NCBI GenBank assembly: GCA_021323735.1
Contig: JAJPKM010000016.1
Coordinates: 42,934 to 106,933 of the forward strand
From: Gammaproteobacteria bacterium
GTDB taxonomy: Bacteria > Pseudomonadota > Gammaproteobacteria > Steroidobacterales > Steroidobacteraceae
Reading direction: 5' to 3'
DNA length: 64,000 nt
The stretch's first letter is position 1. Each line of letters begins with the position of its first letter. Below the pieces are notes generated by a model. That model worked only from the letters and a program-made list of their open reading frames with translations. It searched no databases and was not told the DNA's origin. The position numbers and the translations under genes are program-made. This document shows positions 19,651 through 30,493 of this stretch, piece by piece.

Positions 19651-21024
19651 TCAATGGTCGGCAGCGACCGCGCCCTGCGATTTCAACAGCCCCAGCAGTT
19701 CGGCGGTTTTCGCCTGCATCAGCTCGACCGAACCGCGCGCCTCGACATTGAGGCGAATCAAGGGTTCGGTATTCGAGGTGCGCAAATTGAAGCGCCAGTC
19801 CGGAAATTCGAATGAAACCCCATCGGTGCGATCGAGCGTCATGGCCCCCGGCGCGTAGCGCTGTTCGAACGCCGCAATGGCCGCCTTGGCATCCGGCACC
19901 CGGTAATTGAGCTCCCCGCTCACCGGAAACAAGCCGATGCGCTTGCCCACCAAAGCGGAGAGCTTCTGTCCCGATTCGGACAGGATTTGCGCCACCACCA
20001 ACCACGGAATCATGCCGCTGTCGCAGTAGGAAAAGCGGCGGAAGTAATGATGCGCGCTCATTTCTCCGCCGTACACCCCGTCCACCTCGCGCATGCGCTG
20101 CTTGATGAATGCATGCCCGGATTTGGACAGGACTGCTTCACCGCCGCCGGCCTCGACGATTTCGATGGTATTCCAGGTCAGGCGCGGATCATGCACCACC
20201 CTCCCGCCGGGCTGGCCGCGCAGCAAAATCGAGGCTAGCAAGCCGACGATGTAATACCCCTCGATGAAGCCGCCCTGCTCGTCGAACAGAAAACAGCGGT
20301 CGAAGTCCCCGTCCCAGGCAATGCCGAAATCCGCACCGGTCCGGCGGATCGCTTCCACCGTGGGCCGGCGGTTCTCTTCCAGCATGGGATTCGGGATCCC
20401 GTTCGGGAAATGGCCGTCCGGCTGATGATGCACTTTGACGAAGGTAAACGGCAGATGCGGTTCCAGCTGATCGACGATGAGCCCGGCACCGCCGTTGCCG
20501 GCATTCACCACGATTTTAAGCGGCTTCAATGAGGCCAAGTCCACATAGGACAACAGATGTGCCACGTAGGCTTGGGTGACGTCGATGCGGTGACGGAGTC
20601 CCGGATGCGTCGGGCTGGCGAACTCGGCGCGTTCCGCGAATCGGCGAATCTCGGCCAGGCCATTGTCGCCGCTGATCGGTTTGGACCCTTCCCGCACGAA
20701 CTTCATGCCGTTGTAGTCCGGCGGATTGTGGCTTGCGGTGATCATGATGCCGCCATCGTAGCCACCGTCGAAGGTGGCGAAGTACACGCCTTCCGTGCCG
20801 CACACGCCGATGTCGTACACATCCACGCCGCTGTCGGTCAATCCGCGGCACACCGCATCGGTGAGACCCGCACTGCTTAAGCGGATGTCGCGGCCGACGA
20901 CGACGCGCTTCGGACTCAAGAATTGGGCGTAGCCGCGCGCAACACGATAGGCGACATCATCGTTGAGTTCGCTGGGGATTCGGCCGCGCAAGTCATAGGC
21001 CTTGAAACACGTGATCGAACTCAC
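19651..21024 (-). CDS. manB: Phosphomannomutase
   Basis: Converts mannose 6-phosphate to mannose 1-phosphate, probably also glucose phosphates, in the cytoplasm. The 457-residue protein shows the phosphoserine loop ITASHNPPDYNG (Ser near 96), the metal loop DGDFDRC (about 241), the sugar loop GGEMSAHH (about 323) and the phosphate site RTSNTEP near the C-terminus. It overlaps manC by four bases; the pair makes GDP-mannose for gmd and fcl, encoded upstream in the same block. Confidence 0.94.
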   Translation of the reverse strand: MSSITCFKAYDLRGRIPSELNDDVAYRVARGYAQFLSPKRVVVGRDIRLSSAGLTDAVCRGLTDSGVDVYDIGVCGTEGVYFATFDGGYDGGIMITASHNPPDYNGMKFVREGSKPISGDNGLAEIRRFAERAEFASPTHPGLRHRIDVTQAYVAHLLSYVDLASLKPLKIVVNAGNGGAGLIVDQLEPHLPFTFVKVHHQPDGHFPNGIPNPMLEENRRPTVEAIRRTGADFGIAWDGDFDRCFLFDEQGGFIEGYYIVGLLASILLRGQPGGRVVHDPRLTWNTIEIVEAGGGEAVLSKSGHAFIKQRMREVDGVYGGEMSAHHYFRRFSYCDSGMIPWLVVAQILSESGQKLSALVGKRIGLFPVSGELNYRVPDAKAAIAAFEQRYAPGAMTLDRTDGVSFEFPDWRFNLRTSNTEPLIRLNVEARGSVELMQAKTAELLGLLKSQGAVAADH

Positions 21025-22445
21025 GTGTTGGTACCCTTGCGGCCGTAGCTATCCTCGAAGCGCACGATGTCGTCTTCGCCCAGATAGGAACCGGACTGCA
21101 CCTCGATGATGTGCAACGGCACCTTGCCGGGATTCTCGATGCGATGCGTGGCGCCGATCGGAATGTAAGTCGACTCATTCTCCGACAACAGGAAGGTCTT
21201 GTCGTTGCAGGTGATGCGCGCCGTGCCCTGCACCACGACCCAGTGTTCGGCACGATGGTGATGCATCTGCAGCGACAACACCCCGCCCGCCTTCACCGAC
21301 AGGCGCTTCACCTGGAAGCGATCGCCGCTATCGATGCTGTCGTAGCTGCCCCAGGGGCGGAAAACCTCACGATGCAATGCCGATTCGCTGCGGCCGGACT
21401 TCTTGATCCTGGCGACCAGATCCTTCACGTCCTGCACCCGATCCTTGGGCGCCACCAGGATGGCATCCTTGGTCTCGACGATGATGTGATCCTCCATACC
21501 CACGGCCGCCACCAACCGGCTGGTCGAATGCACATAGCAATCGTGGCTGTCGTGGACGAGGACATCGCCCTGCAGCACATTGCCCTCCTCGTCCGCCGGC
21601 AATGCATCGAACAGCGAGGACCAGGAGCCCACATCGCTCCAGCCCACATCCAGCGGCAACACCAGGGCATCCTGGGTTTTCTCCATCACCGCGTAGTCGA
21701 TCGACTCGCTACGGCATTTGATGAACTCCGACTTGTCGATGCGCATGAAGTCCAAATCGATCTTGGCCGCCTGAAAGGCCGCCGTGCAGGCCGCGAGGAT
21801 GTCGGGTGCAAAGCGGCTCAGCTCCGTAAGATACCGGCTGGCCTTGAACACGAACATGCCGCTGTTCCAGTAATAATCGCCGCTGGCGACAAATTGCTGC
21901 GCCACATCCAGCGGCGGCTTTTCGATGAACTGCGCCACCGGATACGCCGGCCCCGCGCCCTCGCCGCGGCGAATGTAGCCATAGCCGGTTTCCGGCGCAT
22001 GCGCGACGATGCCGAAGGTCACGAGCTTCTCGTCCTGCGCAAGGGTCACAGCGAGGTCTGCCGCCTGCTGAAATTGACGCACATCTCGAATCACATGATC
22101 CGCCGGCGCGACCACCAGGGTGGCCTCGGGATCAAGACTCATGGCCTTGAGTGCAGCCAGCGCGACCGCCGGCGCGGTATTGCGGCCCGAGGGCTCCAGC
22201 AGAATGGCCGAGGGGGTCAGATCGAGCGCACGAAGCTGTTCGGCCACCGTGAAACGGTGCGCCTCATTGCAGACCACGATGGGCGCCATGGCGCCCGCAA
22301 TGCCGCGCAGCCGCGTAGCCGTATCCTGCAGCATGGTCTGCTTGCTGGTGAGGGCCAACAGCTGCTTCGGATACATCTCGCGCGACAGCGGCCAGAGGCG
22401 CGTGCCCGCGCCTCCCGACAGAATGACCGGGACCACTGTGCTCAT
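21021..22445 (-). CDS. manC: Mannose-1-phosphate guanylyltransferase / mannose-6-phosphate isomerase
   Basis: A bifunctional 474-residue enzyme. The nucleotidyltransferase half has the activation motif LSGGAGTRLWPLSR at residue 8 and FIEKPPLD (about 176). The C-terminal cupin half (about 355-465) carries the isomerase His cluster (LQMHHHRAEHWVV). It makes GDP-mannose from mannose 1-phosphate and GTP and can supply mannose 6-phosphate from fructose 6-phosphate. It overlaps manB by four bases and lies 87 bases after ugd. Confidence 0.95.
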   Translation of the reverse strand: MSTVVPVILSGGAGTRLWPLSREMYPKQLLALTSKQTMLQDTATRLRGIAGAMAPIVVCNEAHRFTVAEQLRALDLTPSAILLEPSGRNTAPAVALAALKAMSLDPEATLVVAPADHVIRDVRQFQQAADLAVTLAQDEKLVTFGIVAHAPETGYGYIRRGEGAGPAYPVAQFIEKPPLDVAQQFVASGDYYWNSGMFVFKASRYLTELSRFAPDILAACTAAFQAAKIDLDFMRIDKSEFIKCRSESIDYAVMEKTQDALVLPLDVGWSDVGSWSSLFDALPADEEGNVLQGDVLVHDSHDCYVHSTSRLVAAVGMEDHIIVETKDAILVAPKDRVQDVKDLVARIKKSGRSESALHREVFRPWGSYDSIDSGDRFQVKRLSVKAGGVLSLQMHHHRAEHWVVVQGTARITCNDKTFLLSENESTYIPIGATHRIENPGKVPLHIIEVQSGSYLGEDDIVRFEDSYGRKGTNT

Positions 22446-22532
22446 GGGATCACTCTGCTCATAGAGTCATTGCCCCGAGAGTTCCCACGGTCAGGGCAAC
22501 AAAAGTCACCGGGTCGCTGTGGGTCCGCCGAA

Positions 22533-23864
22533 TCACTGCAAGGACTTCCCTCTGCCGATCGCATAATAGCTAAAACCCGCCCGCGCCATCTGCGCCGGAT
22601 CGTACAGATTGCGTCCGTCGAAAATGACCGGTGCTACAAGGGCCTTTTTCATGGCCTCGAAATCCGGACTACGGAATTCATGCCATTCCGTGACGATGGC
22701 CAATGCGTCGGCACCCGCAAGGGCCTCGGGACCGGTCTTGCAAAGCAACAGGTCCGGACGCTGGCCGTAGATTCGAAGGCACTCCGGCATCGCCACCGGA
22801 TCGTAGGCTCGCACCTTGGCGCCTGCGGACCAGAGCGATTCCATGAGCACTCGGCTCGATGCCTCGCGCATGTCGTCGGTATTGGGCTTGAAGGCCAAAC
22901 CCCACAGCGCCACGGTCCGGCCGCGCAGCTCGCCGAAATGCGCCTTGATCTTGTTGAACAACACCTGCTTCTGGCGATTGTTGACGCTCTCCACCGCCGT
23001 GAGAATGCTGGCGTCGTAGCCCACTTCTTGGGCGGAGCGCTGCAGCGCTTGCACATCCTTGGGGAAGCAGGAACCGCCGTAGCCCACGCCAGGGTAAATG
23101 AAGGCATAGCCGATGCGCGGATCGGATCCCAATCCGATGCGCACCGATTCGATGTCGGCGCCGAATCTCTCAGCTAAGTTTGCCAGCTCGTTCATGAAAC
23201 TGATCTTGGTCGCCAACATGGCATTGGCCGCGTACTTGGTCAGTTCCGCCGATCGGACATCCATCACGATCATACGGTCGTGACTGCGGGTAAAAGGATC
23301 ATACAATGAGCGCATCAACTCCGTCGCGCGAGCGCTGTCGGTACCCACGACCACCCGATCCGGCTTCAGGAAATCGGCGATCGCCGCGCCCTCCTTCAGG
23401 AATTCGGGGTTCGACACCATGTCGAATTCCACGTGCATACGCCGCTTCTCGAGCGCGCCAAGTACCGCGCCGCGCACCTTATCCGCCGTGCCCACCGGCA
23501 CCGTCGACTTGGTCACCACGACCTTGTAGTCGGTCATGTGATCGCCAATGGTGCGCGCCACGGCCAGGACGTAGCGCAGGTCCGCCGAACCATCTTCATC
23601 CGGCGGCGTACCCACCGCAATCAGCTGAAACAGCCCGTGATCCACGCCTTCTTGGGCGTTGGTGGTAAAGCGCAGGCGCCCCGCTTCGGCGCTGCGCTTG
23701 ATCAGTGCATCCAGTCCCGGTTCGTGGATTGGCACCTCGCCGCGCTGGAGCATGGCGGTCTTGCGCTCATCGACGTCCACGCACAGCACATGATTGCCCG
23801 CATCCGCCAGGCACGCGCCCGTCACCAGGCCCACGTAACCGGAGCCGAAAATTGTAATTCGCAT
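22533..23864 (-). CDS. ugd: UDP-glucose 6-dehydrogenase
   Basis: Oxidises UDP-glucose to UDP-glucuronate with two NAD. The 443-residue protein has the NAD loop [15 protein letters not shown] at the N-terminus, FLKEGAA (about 150) and the catalytic Cys in [14 protein letters not shown] (about 262). UDP-glucuronate is the starting compound for the arn pathway encoded downstream and for the CapI-type epimerase near 54 kb, so this gene links both. I read it as acting on UDP-glucose; close relatives use UDP-GlcNAc. Confidence 0.93.
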   Translation of the reverse strand: MRITIFGSGYVGLVTGACLADAGNHVLCVDVDERKTAMLQRGEVPIHEPGLDALIKRSAEAGRLRFTTNAQEGVDHGLFQLIAVGTPPDEDGSADLRYVLAVARTIGDHMTDYKVVVTKSTVPVGTADKVRGAVLGALEKRRMHVEFDMVSNPEFLKEGAAIADFLKPDRVVVGTDSARATELMRSLYDPFTRSHDRMIVMDVRSAELTKYAANAMLATKISFMNELANLAERFGADIESVRIGLGSDPRIGYAFIYPGVGYGGSCFPKDVQALQRSAQEVGYDASILTAVESVNNRQKQVLFNKIKAHFGELRGRTVALWGLAFKPNTDDMREASSRVLMESLWSAGAKVRAYDPVAMPECLRIYGQRPDLLLCKTGPEALAGADALAIVTEWHEFRSPDFEAMKKALVAPVIFDGRNLYDPAQMARAGFSYYAIGRGKSLQ

Positions 23865-23962
23865 GTGTAATATTCTGATTTAGCAGGGAAAAGTAGCGCG
23901 AAAGCCTAGCGGTTTTGCGGGTTCAAGTAAAGGTGAGGAAATGAGGTTACGGGGAATTAAAC

Positions 23963-24958
23963 TCAGGTCCAAGGCTCCTTGAGCAGCTTATGCTCCCAGG
24001 CCACGGAGCTGGAGACGATGGCCTGTAAATCGTCATAGCGCGGCCGCCACCCAAGCTCCTGGCGTACCCGGTCGGCCCGCGCCACCAGATAGGCCGGATC
24101 GCCCGCGCGGCGCGGCTCTTCGCGAATATTCAAGGACTTGCCGGCGACCGATTCGACCATCGCCAACACCTCGCGCACGGAGTAACCGTGGCCATAGCCC
24201 ACATTCAGCGCGGCCGATCGGCCGCCGCCTCGCAAATACACCAAGGCATCCAAATGCGCCGCGGCGAGATCCTCGATGTGCAGATAGTCCCGCACCCCCG
24301 TGCCGTCCGGGGTTGGGTAATCGCTGCCGAACACCGACACGTGCGGGCGCTTGCCGACCAGCGCCTCGCAGGCGACTTTGGTGAGCAGGTGCGACCCGAT
24401 GGTCGAATGGCCGATCTGTCCGCCCGGGTGTGCCCCCGCCACGTTGAAGTAGCGCAGCGCGACGTAGCGTAGGGGGTTGACCGCCGCGACATCGCGCAAC
24501 ATCCACTCGCTCATGAGCTTGGAGGTGCCATAGGCATTGATGGGATTGGTGGGCGATGTCTCGTCCGCATACCCATCCACCGGAACGCCGTAGACCGCTG
24601 CGCTGGAAGAAAAGACGAAGTGTTTGACGTTGGCCTCGGCACAGGCCTGCAGCAACGCCCGGGTTCCGCAGGTGTTGTTGCCGTAGTATTTCAACGGGTT
24701 GGCCACCGACTCGGCCACGCTGATATGGGCCGCAAAATGCATGACGGTGTCGACTTGGTACTCTGCCAACAGGCGGGACACCAACGGGTAGTCACCAACA
24801 TCGCCCACAACGAGGTCGCCCGTGGTTACTGCTTGCCGGAATCCTTTCACCAGATTGTCGAGAACGACGACACGCTCGCCGGACACCCCCAGTTGCCGCA
24901 CCACATGACTGCCGATGTAGCCGGCGCCGCCGGTAACCAAAATCGCACTCTTTGACAC
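23963..24958 (-). CDS. galE: UDP-glucose 4-epimerase
   Basis: An extended short-chain dehydrogenase of about 331 residues that interconverts UDP-glucose and UDP-galactose. It has the NAD loop VTGGAGYIGSHV, the Ser in FSSSAAVYG and the Tyr-x3-Lys in INAYGTSK, plus the GalE-typical NVAGAHPGG. GTG at 24958 is preferred because it puts the NAD loop at the usual place; the frame can also begin at TTG 24988, and neither has a strong ribosome site. Confidence 0.9.
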   Translation of the reverse strand: MSKSAILVTGGAGYIGSHVVRQLGVSGERVVVLDNLVKGFRQAVTTGDLVVGDVGDYPLVSRLLAEYQVDTVMHFAAHISVAESVANPLKYYGNNTCGTRALLQACAEANVKHFVFSSSAAVYGVPVDGYADETSPTNPINAYGTSKLMSEWMLRDVAAVNPLRYVALRYFNVAGAHPGGQIGHSTIGSHLLTKVACEALVGKRPHVSVFGSDYPTPDGTGVRDYLHIEDLAAAHLDALVYLRGGGRSAALNVGYGHGYSVREVLAMVESVAGKSLNIREEPRRAGDPAYLVARADRVRQELGWRPRYDDLQAIVSSSVAWEHKLLKEPWT

Positions 24959-25066
24959 TATGGACTCGTGGCCAACCAAACCCGCCAAGAGCCTAGGGGA
25001 TAATCAGCGCGTTTGTCTATCGGCGGCCACCGCGGATGAGCAATGCGGCTGCCTCGCCTGGGGTGA

Positions 25067-27073
25067 TTAAGGGCGCACGCCGTCCGTCGTAACGGGATTT
25101 CGCAGGCTGCGCCGCGGTTTGATGCTGGTAACCTTGCGGTCATCGCTGGCCACGGTGCATTGGCGCGCCCACACCAGGTCGTGCGGTTCGGGCGCCGGCG
25201 TGTATTCGGCCACCACATCGCTCAACAACTGTAGCGCGCGTTGACAGTCGAATCGGCTCATCGCCGCCATGACCTCGTTCAATAATTCCTGCACCCGGTC
25301 CCAGGGCAGAGAATGCTCGATGGCACGTAAAATCATAGGATGCTCGGTGCCCGTGACGTTATTGCCGATGAGCAGCTCTTCGTAGAGCTTCTCTGCCGGA
25401 CGCAGCCCGGTATAGGCGATTTCGATGTCACCGTCCGGATGCTGCTCATCACGCACCGTGAGCCCAGCCAGGTGGATCATGCGCCGCGCCAGATCGCCGA
25501 TCCTCACCGGCTTGCCCATGTCCAGCACGAAGACATCCCCGCCTGCGGCCATGGAGCCTGCCTGGATGACGAGTTGCGCGGCCTCGGGAATGGTCATGAA
25601 GTAGCGGATCACCTCAGGATGAGTCACGGTCACCGGACCGCCGGCGCTGATCTGCTCATTGAACAGCGGCACCACCGAACCGGATGAAGCCAGCACATTG
25701 CCGAAGCGCACCATGCAAAATCGCGTCTTGGAGCCACGCCGCTGCAAGCCTTGCAGAACGATCTCGGCAAAGCGCTTGGTGGCGCCCATGACGTTGGTGG
25801 GATTGACCGCCTTGTCGGTGGAGACCAGCACGAAAGTTTCGACCTCGGCCTCGTGAGCCGCTTCCGCGGCATACCAAGTCGCAATGACATTGTTGTTAAT
25901 GCCCTCGACCACATTCTGCTCGACGATCGTGACATGCTTGTAGGCCGCCGCGTGATACACCGTCTGTACCCGGTACGCGGTAAAGATATCGCGCAGCCGA
26001 GAACGGTCATGGGCCTTGCCCAGCAACCCGACCAACTCCACGGAAAGGGAATTCTTCTCGGCCAGCGCGCGAAGTTCACGCTCGATGTTGTAAAGCGCGA
26101 GCTCCGACATTTCGAACAGCACTAAGCGCTTGGGGTGCAGACCCACGATCTGGCGGCATAGCTCCGAGCCTATCGATCCGCCCGCACCGGTCACCATCAC
26201 CACCCTGTCGCGAATACAGGCGTCGAACAACCCAGGCTTAGGTGGCACAGGTTCCCTGCCCAACAGGTCGGCCACATCCACTTCACGCAGATCCGCCAGA
26301 TTTGCCCTGCCCGTAACCAGTTGCTCGACGTTAGGGACGGTTTGCACATGCACACCCAGCGGCTCGAGCTGCGTCAGGATCTCGTGCCGGCGATGCCGGG
26401 TCATCGAGGGGATGGCAAGCAAAATCCGGTCGATACCGTTTGCCTTGATGAGGACCGGCAACTGATCCGGGGTGTGGACTTTGATCCCGTTGACGAAGCG
26501 GCCGCGCAGGTTCTTGTTGTCATCGATGAATACAACCGGGTCGAATGCGCGGGTGGTGAGCAGGAGGTTCGACAGATGAGCTCCGGCATCACCCGCACCG
26601 TAAATGGCGACCCGCGCCAAGGTGGGCATGAGGTAGCGCCGCAGCAAGTAGTAGCGAACCACAAAGCGCGATCCGGCGACATACAGGAGGGCGACAAAGG
26701 CGTAGATCGCGACCACGCTCCAAGTCAGCACCGGGATCTGCAGCAGCTTCCCCGACAGTCCCAGCAGCGCGGCGCTCACGATGACCGACAGTGCCACGGC
26801 AAAGATGGCCTTGTGTCCCAAGAAGCGGATGACGGCGCGGTAGAGACCCGCCCGGATAAATATGGGGAGACTGAGTGCGAGAACGGTGACGAAGGCGGGC
26901 CAGTCGGAAAGAGCAACTTCGGGGCGGCCCAATTTCAAGCTGATGGCGGTCCAAAGCGCCAGGGGAATCATCAGAGCATCGGTGCAGAGAGATATCAAGC
27001 GTTTCAGGCGCCGCGGCAATTCTACCGTCTTGCGTGCGAAATCACCGCCTTTGAGCATCAACTTGGGATCCAA
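25067..27073 (-). CDS. Membrane-bound UDP-HexNAc 4,6-dehydratase, WbpM/CapD type
   Basis: A 668-residue protein with four N-terminal membrane helices (about 25-125), a first Rossmann-like domain with the degraded loop YGAGDAGAHL, and a catalytic dehydratase domain with GAGGSIGSEL (about 295). The active site is of the S-M-K kind (STDKAVNPTNVMGATKR), as in WbpM, with Met where most relatives have Tyr. WbpM converts UDP-GlcNAc to UDP-4-keto-6-deoxy-GlcNAc, the precursor of FucNAc and QuiNAc that WbpL-type enzymes put on undecaprenyl phosphate. Both a WbpL-type gene (29465) and a WbpV-type gene (43233) are in this window. Confidence 0.92.
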   Translation of the reverse strand: MDPKLMLKGGDFARKTVELPRRLKRLISLCTDALMIPLALWTAISLKLGRPEVALSDWPAFVTVLALSLPIFIRAGLYRAVIRFLGHKAIFAVALSVIVSAALLGLSGKLLQIPVLTWSVVAIYAFVALLYVAGSRFVVRYYLLRRYLMPTLARVAIYGAGDAGAHLSNLLLTTRAFDPVVFIDDNKNLRGRFVNGIKVHTPDQLPVLIKANGIDRILLAIPSMTRHRRHEILTQLEPLGVHVQTVPNVEQLVTGRANLADLREVDVADLLGREPVPPKPGLFDACIRDRVVMVTGAGGSIGSELCRQIVGLHPKRLVLFEMSELALYNIERELRALAEKNSLSVELVGLLGKAHDRSRLRDIFTAYRVQTVYHAAAYKHVTIVEQNVVEGINNNVIATWYAAEAAHEAEVETFVLVSTDKAVNPTNVMGATKRFAEIVLQGLQRRGSKTRFCMVRFGNVLASSGSVVPLFNEQISAGGPVTVTHPEVIRYFMTIPEAAQLVIQAGSMAAGGDVFVLDMGKPVRIGDLARRMIHLAGLTVRDEQHPDGDIEIAYTGLRPAEKLYEELLIGNNVTGTEHPMILRAIEHSLPWDRVQELLNEVMAAMSRFDCQRALQLLSDVVAEYTPAPEPHDLVWARQCTVASDDRKVTSIKPRRSLRNPVTTDGVRP

Positions 27074-27260
27074 ATGAACCTCCCTGACTCAACCCCAACA
27101 GCCGTTGTCGCGAGAGCCTTGTTTTTAGCTTCTTACGACACTTCTCCCTCCGGGCATGCAGTGTACCGAATCCGCAGAGGAATAAAACACCGAGTTCGCA
27201 TTTTACTCACGCAACATTGGGAACGCTCGGCGTCCCATATGGTTGACTGAGCGAATCGCC

Positions 27261-28208
27261 TTAGAGCCTTGCGTCCGCTGCGTGCTCTTTGAACCACGCA
27301 TAGGTCGCCGCAATACCCTCGTCGAGGGAAATGCGGGGACGCCAGCCCAGTCCGTGCAACCGCGACACATCGAGCAATTTGCGCGGTGTGCCGTCCGGCT
27401 TAGTTCCATCGAAGGTCAACATACCCCTGTAGCCAATCGCCGACATCACCCTCTCCGCGAGCTCGCGTATGGTCACGTCCTCGCCCCAGCCGATGTTGAC
27501 GATGGGTTCGGCATCATAGGTTTGTAATAAATGCAGCACCGCGTCGGCCAGATCATCGACGTGCAGGAATTCACGGCGCGGGGTCCCGGTACCCCATATC
27601 TCAACGCTTGGGTCATCACGGCTCTTGGCCTCGTGGAACTTTCGAATCAGCGCGGGCAAAACGTGCGAACTTTGCAGGTCAAAGTTGTCGCCGGGCCCAT
27701 ATAGGTTGGTGGGCATCAGTGCAATGGCATTGAACCCATACTCGCGCCGATAGGCTTGGCACATCTTGATGCCCGCGATCTTGGCGACGGCATACCACTC
27801 GTTGGTGGGTTCCAGCGGCCCGGTGAGGAGGTAGTCCTCCTTGATGGGCTGCGGCGCCATTTTGGGGTAGATGCAGCTCGACCCCAAGAAGACGAATTTC
27901 TCGGCGCCGGACCGGTAGGCAGCATCGATGACATTGTCCTGGATTAAGAGATTGTCACGAAGGAATCCCGCGGGATGAGAATTATTCGCATGTATGCCCC
28001 CGACGCGGGCGGCCGCCATGATGACGGCCTGGGGGCGAGCGGCATCGAAAAACTCCCGAACGGCGCCTTGCTCCGTGAGATCAAGCTCATGACGCGCGCG
28101 GACGATCAGATTGTCAAAACCTTGCCTTCGCAGAGACCTGACAATTGCCGAACCGACCAAGCCCCGGTGGCCGGCGACATAAATCTTCGCATCCTTGGTC
28201 AGCGTCAC
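27261..28208 (-). CDS. fcl: GDP-L-fucose synthase
   Basis: A 315-residue epimerase-reductase that converts GDP-4-keto-6-deoxymannose to GDP-L-fucose. It has the loop [30 protein letters not shown] (a family hallmark) and the Tyr-x3-Lys in WYAVAKIAG. It begins with GTG six bases after the gmd stop, so the two steps are co-expressed. The 187-base gap after it to the WbpM-type gene probably contains that gene's own promoter, though none is clear. Confidence 0.94.
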   Translation of the reverse strand: MTLTKDAKIYVAGHRGLVGSAIVRSLRRQGFDNLIVRARHELDLTEQGAVREFFDAARPQAVIMAAARVGGIHANNSHPAGFLRDNLLIQDNVIDAAYRSGAEKFVFLGSSCIYPKMAPQPIKEDYLLTGPLEPTNEWYAVAKIAGIKMCQAYRREYGFNAIALMPTNLYGPGDNFDLQSSHVLPALIRKFHEAKSRDDPSVEIWGTGTPRREFLHVDDLADAVLHLLQTYDAEPIVNIGWGEDVTIRELAERVMSAIGYRGMLTFDGTKPDGTPRKLLDVSRLHGLGWRPRISLDEGIAATYAWFKEHAADARL

Positions 28209-28214
28209 CGTGGC

Positions 28215-29303
28215 CTACTCATGGTGGCTGTAAACTTTAAAGCCTTCCTTCGCCACCATGGCGTCGCGCTTGGCCTCTTCCAAATCCGACGCCACCATTT
28301 CGGAAACCAATTCGCTGAAGCTCACCTCTGCGGACCAGCCGAGCTTTTGTCGCGCCTTCGTCGCGTCACCGAGAAGGGTTTCCACTTCCGTTGGGCGAAA
28401 ATACCGGGGGTCCACACGCACCACCGTACGCCCGGTACGGGTGTCGATTCCAACCTCGTCAACCCCTTCGCCCTTCCACTCGATTTTCATATTGAGCAAG
28501 GACCCGGCAGCGACCACGAAATCGCGCACCGAATGCTGCTTGCCCGTGGCAATGACGAAATCCTCCGCAACATCCTGTTGCAGCATCAACCACTGTGCCT
28601 TGACGTAGTCGCGCGCATGCCCCCAGTCTCGGCGTGAGTCTAGATTTCCCAGATGCAGCGTGTCTTGCAATCCGACATGAATTCGCGTCAATGCCCGAGT
28701 GATCTTGCGCGACACGAAGGTTTCGCCGCGCAGCGGCGATTCGTGGTTGAACAAGATCCCGTTGCAGGCAAACAATCCGTACGCTTCCCGATAGTTCACC
28801 GTGATCCAATAGGCGTAGACCTTCGCGGCGCCGTACGGTGATCGCGGGTAGAAAGGCGTCGTTTCCCGCTGAGGGATCTCCTGGACTTTGCCAAACATTT
28901 CGGAAGTCGATGCTTGGTAGAAGCGCGTCTTTCTCTCCAAACCAAGAATTCGAATCGCCTCCAACATACGGAGAGTCCCTACCGCGTCTGAGTTCGCGGT
29001 GTATTCGGGTGTTTCAAACGAGACGCCAACGTGGCTTTGGGCGGCAAGATTGTAGATCTCGTCCGGCTGAACTTCTTGGACGATGCGGATGAGGTTCGTG
29101 GCATCCGTAAGGTCGCCATAGTGAAGCGTGAGCCGCACATTCTGCTCATGCGGATCCTGGTATAAATGATCGATGCGATCGGTGTTGAAGGATGAGGCCC
29201 GGCGCTTGATGCCGTGGACGGAATAGCCCTTCCTCAGCAAAAACTCAGCCAGATAGGCCCCATCTTGGCCCGTGACACCGGTAATCAACGCGCACTTAGC
29301 CAA
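28215..29303 (-). CDS. gmd: GDP-mannose 4,6-dehydratase
   Basis: Converts GDP-mannose to GDP-4-keto-6-deoxymannose. About 362 residues, with [17 protein letters not shown] at the N-terminus, [15 protein letters not shown] (about 75), [10 protein letters not shown] and the Tyr-x3-Lys in [11 protein letters not shown]. The start is set at TTG 29303 because GGAGG lies five bases before it and the product then starts [13 protein letters not shown] like its relatives; an ATG at 29315 is in frame but overlaps that ribosome site. It is followed directly by fcl. The 161 bases between this start and the upstream wbpL-type gene show nothing recognisable. Confidence 0.94.
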   Translation of the reverse strand: MAKCALITGVTGQDGAYLAEFLLRKGYSVHGIKRRASSFNTDRIDHLYQDPHEQNVRLTLHYGDLTDATNLIRIVQEVQPDEIYNLAAQSHVGVSFETPEYTANSDAVGTLRMLEAIRILGLERKTRFYQASTSEMFGKVQEIPQRETTPFYPRSPYGAAKVYAYWITVNYREAYGLFACNGILFNHESPLRGETFVSRKITRALTRIHVGLQDTLHLGNLDSRRDWGHARDYVKAQWLMLQQDVAEDFVIATGKQHSVRDFVVAAGSLLNMKIEWKGEGVDEVGIDTRTGRTVVRVDPRYFRPTEVETLLGDATKARQKLGWSAEVSFSELVSEMVASDLEEAKRDAMVAKEGFKVYSHHE

Positions 29304-29464
29304 CTCAACCTCCATCAATGAAAAATTTACATATCATTCCGGAAATCGCGGGTTTGAGTGTACGACGCGAGCGCACGGCGGTCACCTTCATGCTTCATCT
29401 TCCCATGCAGGCTATCGTCGCTCGAAACGCGACATTTCGTCGCCATGTCGAACTTTGGAGTTTG

Positions 29465-30493
29465 CTAGCTTTCGCGGCGGCCTGCGCCGAGGAAAAACGC
29501 CAACGCAACGAGCGGCGTCAACGCCGTCGAAAGGGCGACACGTGCAAAGTGCGGTTTAGAGGTCGCAAGCCAAGCCCATGGGAACAGCCAAAAGATATTG
29601 ACGCCGGCAATCATAAGTGTCACCGATAGATGTGACCGCCATCGACGGGCCAAATGCTGATAGCCGTGCAGCCGGTGGGGCTCCAGCCAGCGGTCCCCCC
29701 TTGCCATTCGTCGAAAAAGCGTCACTGTTGCATCGACGAGAAATACGCCGCCCAAGATTGGCCACACCTCCGCGGGTATTCCTGATCTGCTGGTAGCAGC
29801 CAAGCCCAACAGCACGAGAGTGATTCCCAAGAATCCGCTGCCAACATCGCCCATGAAGATAGAAGCTGGAGGCCAGTTCAAGACTAGAAAGCCAACACTG
29901 GCTGCTGCCAAACACAGCATTGCTGCCGTCAATCCCAGGTCACCATCGACGCTCCAATTCAAAATCGCTCCCGCGATCCCTACATAGACGGCCTCGCTCC
30001 CGGCAATCCCGTCGATACCATCCATGAAATTAAAGAAATTTATGCCTGCAAGTATGGTCAGAATTGCTAGAGCGAGTCCAAACGAAGGAGCCTGTAGCCA
30101 CCAAGACGCAACTAACGCTTGCGAGACTCCTCCAATCACGTAAACGGCAAAAATCGCGGCACCCATATGAGCACCGAAACGAATATAAATAGGAAGCGAT
30201 TTCAGATCGTCAACCAAGCCAACCAAAGCCACGGTGCCACCGGCAACCGTCAAGCCCGCAAACATTGGAGTCTCCAATAGTCCGCAATACCAGAGAATGG
30301 AAATGCTCGAATAAAATCCTAGGACGATTCCCACGCCGCCACCCCGAGCCGTCGGCAACGTGTGCGAGCTGCGCGCGCTCGGCAAATCCATCAGTACTTG
30401 GCGTCCGGAGGCCCAGCGCCGGATGAAAGTCGTGCTAGAGACGGCAAGAACGAAGGCCACGGCCAATGCGAATAGCAGGACTCTAAGAATCAT
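29465..30493 (-). CDS. Undecaprenyl-phosphate sugar-1-phosphate transferase, WbpL/WecA family
   Basis: A 342-residue polytopic membrane enzyme with about 10-11 helices. It has VGLVDDLKSLP (about 90) and NFFNFMDGIDGIAGSE (about 155), the Asp-rich loops that bind Mg and the nucleotide, and HRLHGYQHL (about 280) with the HxxH-like motif. It starts O-antigen on the cytoplasmic face by moving a HexNAc-1-phosphate from UDP to undecaprenyl phosphate. With WbpM- and WbpV-type genes present, the first sugar is probably FucNAc or QuiNAc; GlcNAc remains possible. Confidence 0.92.
   Translation of the reverse strand: MILRVLLFALAVAFVLAVSSTTFIRRWASGRQVLMDLPSARSSHTLPTARGGGVGIVLGFYSSISILWYCGLLETPMFAGLTVAGGTVALVGLVDDLKSLPIYIRFGAHMGAAIFAVYVIGGVSQALVASWWLQAPSFGLALAILTILAGINFFNFMDGIDGIAGSEAVYVGIAGAILNWSVDGDLGLTAAMLCLAAASVGFLVLNWPPASIFMGDVGSGFLGITLVLLGLAATSRSGIPAEVWPILGGVFLVDATVTLFRRMARGDRWLEPHRLHGYQHLARRWRSHLSVTLMIAGVNIFWLFPWAWLATSKPHFARVALSTALTPLVALAFFLGAGRRES

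Noticed and set aside
21111..23177. 688-codon plus-strand open frame across manC and ugd
   Set aside because: It is the antisense of two conserved enzymes and is His/Arg/Gln-rich, as expected from reversed GC-rich codons.
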